DNA of 6,418 bases from Planctomycetota bacterium (GTDB lineage Bacteria; Planctomycetota; Phycisphaerae; Sedimentisphaerales; Anaerobacaceae). This document shows, piece after piece, positions 5,970-6,418 of this stretch. The stretch's first letter is position 1, and each line of letters begins with the position of its first letter. The translations under genes were made by a program, and so were the position numbers. The notes beneath the pieces were generated by a model. That model had not been told where the DNA came from. It ran no database searches and saw only the letters and a list, made by a program, of their open reading frames with translations. The stretch covers positions 1 through 6,418 of the forward strand of contig QNBZ01000083.1 of NCBI GenBank assembly GCA_003644295.1. The letters are read 5' to 3'.

Positions 5970-6269
5970 ATGGCTAAGCTCGATAACATTATACACCAGC
6001 CGATTCGGCTGCGAATAATGTCAGCGCTGGTCGCTCTTGACGTTGGTGAGCAGGTTGATTTTGTGTATCTGCGCAAAATCCTAAAGCTGACAGACGGCAA
6101 CCTCGGCGCACATTTGGCAAAACTTGAAAACGCACGATACATCAAGATTGAGAAAACATTTATTGCTCGCAAGCCGCGCACCTTCATCAACGTTACAGGC
6201 AAAGGCAGGGACACCTTCAACGAGCACGTTACAGCGCTTAGAAAAATCATTGGCAAAGCCAAAAAGTAA
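5970..6269 (+). CDS. Small winged-helix transcriptional regulator, 99 aa
   Basis: This is a cytoplasmic DNA-binding protein that looks like the single-domain 'winged helix DNA-binding' family (Pfam HTH_34, related to MarR/ArsR regulators). The typical order is visible. The N-terminal LDNIIHQPIRLRIMSAL (4-20) is followed by the helix FVYLRKILKL (31-40). The recognition helix TDGNLGAHLAKLENARYI (41-58) comes next, then a basic beta-wing with ARKPRTF (66-72). A C-terminal helix (80-95) is likely used for dimerisation. No metal-binding cysteines are present, so an ArsR-type metal sensor is unlikely. The frame is open from 5931, but the extra codons overlap the membrane protein. The start at 5970 has GGAG (5961-5964) before it and gives the usual family length. 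It lies one base after the upstream stop, a coupled arrangement. Its likely operator is the palindrome at 5330-5351. The signal it responds to is unknown. Confidence 0.88.
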   Translation: MAKLDNIIHQPIRLRIMSALVALDVGEQVDFVYLRKILKLTDGNLGAHLAKLENARYIKIEKTFIARKPRTFINVTGKGRDTFNEHVTALRKIIGKAKK

Positions 6270-6303
6270 ATGAATAAATCAAGTTAAATGAAAGGAAATG
6301 GTA

Positions 6304-6418
6304 ATGAGTAAAGTAAAAAAAATGTCATTGTTAATGTTGGCTGCTGGTTTGACGCTGGCAGGCGCAGCGGAACTTTCTAAAAAGCAACCGCCGGACAAAC
6401 CTGCCTTTTCCATTCGCA
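6304..6418 (+). CDS. Secreted protein, N-terminal 38 residues only (cut by the window edge)
   Basis: The frame is open from ATG 6304 to the right edge and begins MSKVKKMSLLMLAAGLTLAG. It is a signal peptide with basic Lys residues, a Leu/Ala core and a likely cleavage site after Ala21 (A-G-A). There is no lipobox cysteine. The mature part begins with a Lys/Pro-rich stretch (KKQPPDKPAF). The ribosome site AAAGGA (6291-6296) is well spaced for 6304. An in-frame ATG at 6298 is too close to it. The gene starts 34 bases after the regulator with no promoter or terminator in between, so it is probably the third gene of that operon. The fragment is too short to identify a family. Confidence 0.72.
   Translation, partial: MSKVKKMSLLMLAAGLTLAGAAELSKKQPPDKPAFSIR

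Noticed and set aside
5942..6262. 106-codon minus-strand ORF opposite the winged-helix gene
   Set aside because: It is antisense to a gene with clear family features and good start signals, and its product shows no domain.

Overview
This looks like a chromosomal window from a bacterium of the PEP-CTERM/exosortase type. My best guess is a member of the Planctomycetota (Phycisphaerae or Sedimentisphaerales-like). The grounds are two clear PEP-CTERM sorting tails beside a secreted protein with a dockerin-like C-terminus, and by eye a medium GC content. The lineage is inference; no rRNA or other phylogenetic marker is present.

Layout. The left third carries genes on the minus strand. These are the start of a small secreted protein that runs off the left edge (1-177), a 194-residue PEP-CTERM protein (334-918), a gene-free 446-base stretch (919-1364), and an AlaC-type alanine/glutamate-pyruvate aminotransferase (1365-2591). 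The gene-free stretch holds a near-consensus promoter and several RNA hairpins on the minus strand. A 224-base divergent region separates alaC from the plus-strand genes. The first plus-strand unit is a two-gene operon (2816-3928 and 3941-5176) encoding paralogous secreted proteins. Each has seven degenerate repeats of about 45 residues, which suggests a seven-bladed beta-propeller. The first ends in a PEP-CTERM tail and the second in a dockerin-like EF-hand pair.

The second plus-strand unit begins at a sigma70-type promoter (5311-5339) that overlaps an operator-like palindrome. It encodes a six-helix membrane protein (5384-5968), a 99-residue winged-helix regulator that starts 1 base after it (5970-6269), and the beginning of a secreted protein that runs off the right edge (6304-6418).

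How the genes relate. Most products are exported or in the membrane: two or three sorted or anchored surface proteins, one dockerin protein and one integral membrane protein. AlaC is the only clear housekeeping enzyme and probably has no functional tie to its neighbours. The membrane-protein/regulator pair is probably autoregulated through the palindrome at its own promoter. No mobile elements, CRISPR arrays, tRNAs or rRNAs were seen. The points most worth a second look are the twin propellers with different C-terminal modules, the structured leader or small RNA at 1081-1318, and the operator at 5330-5351.
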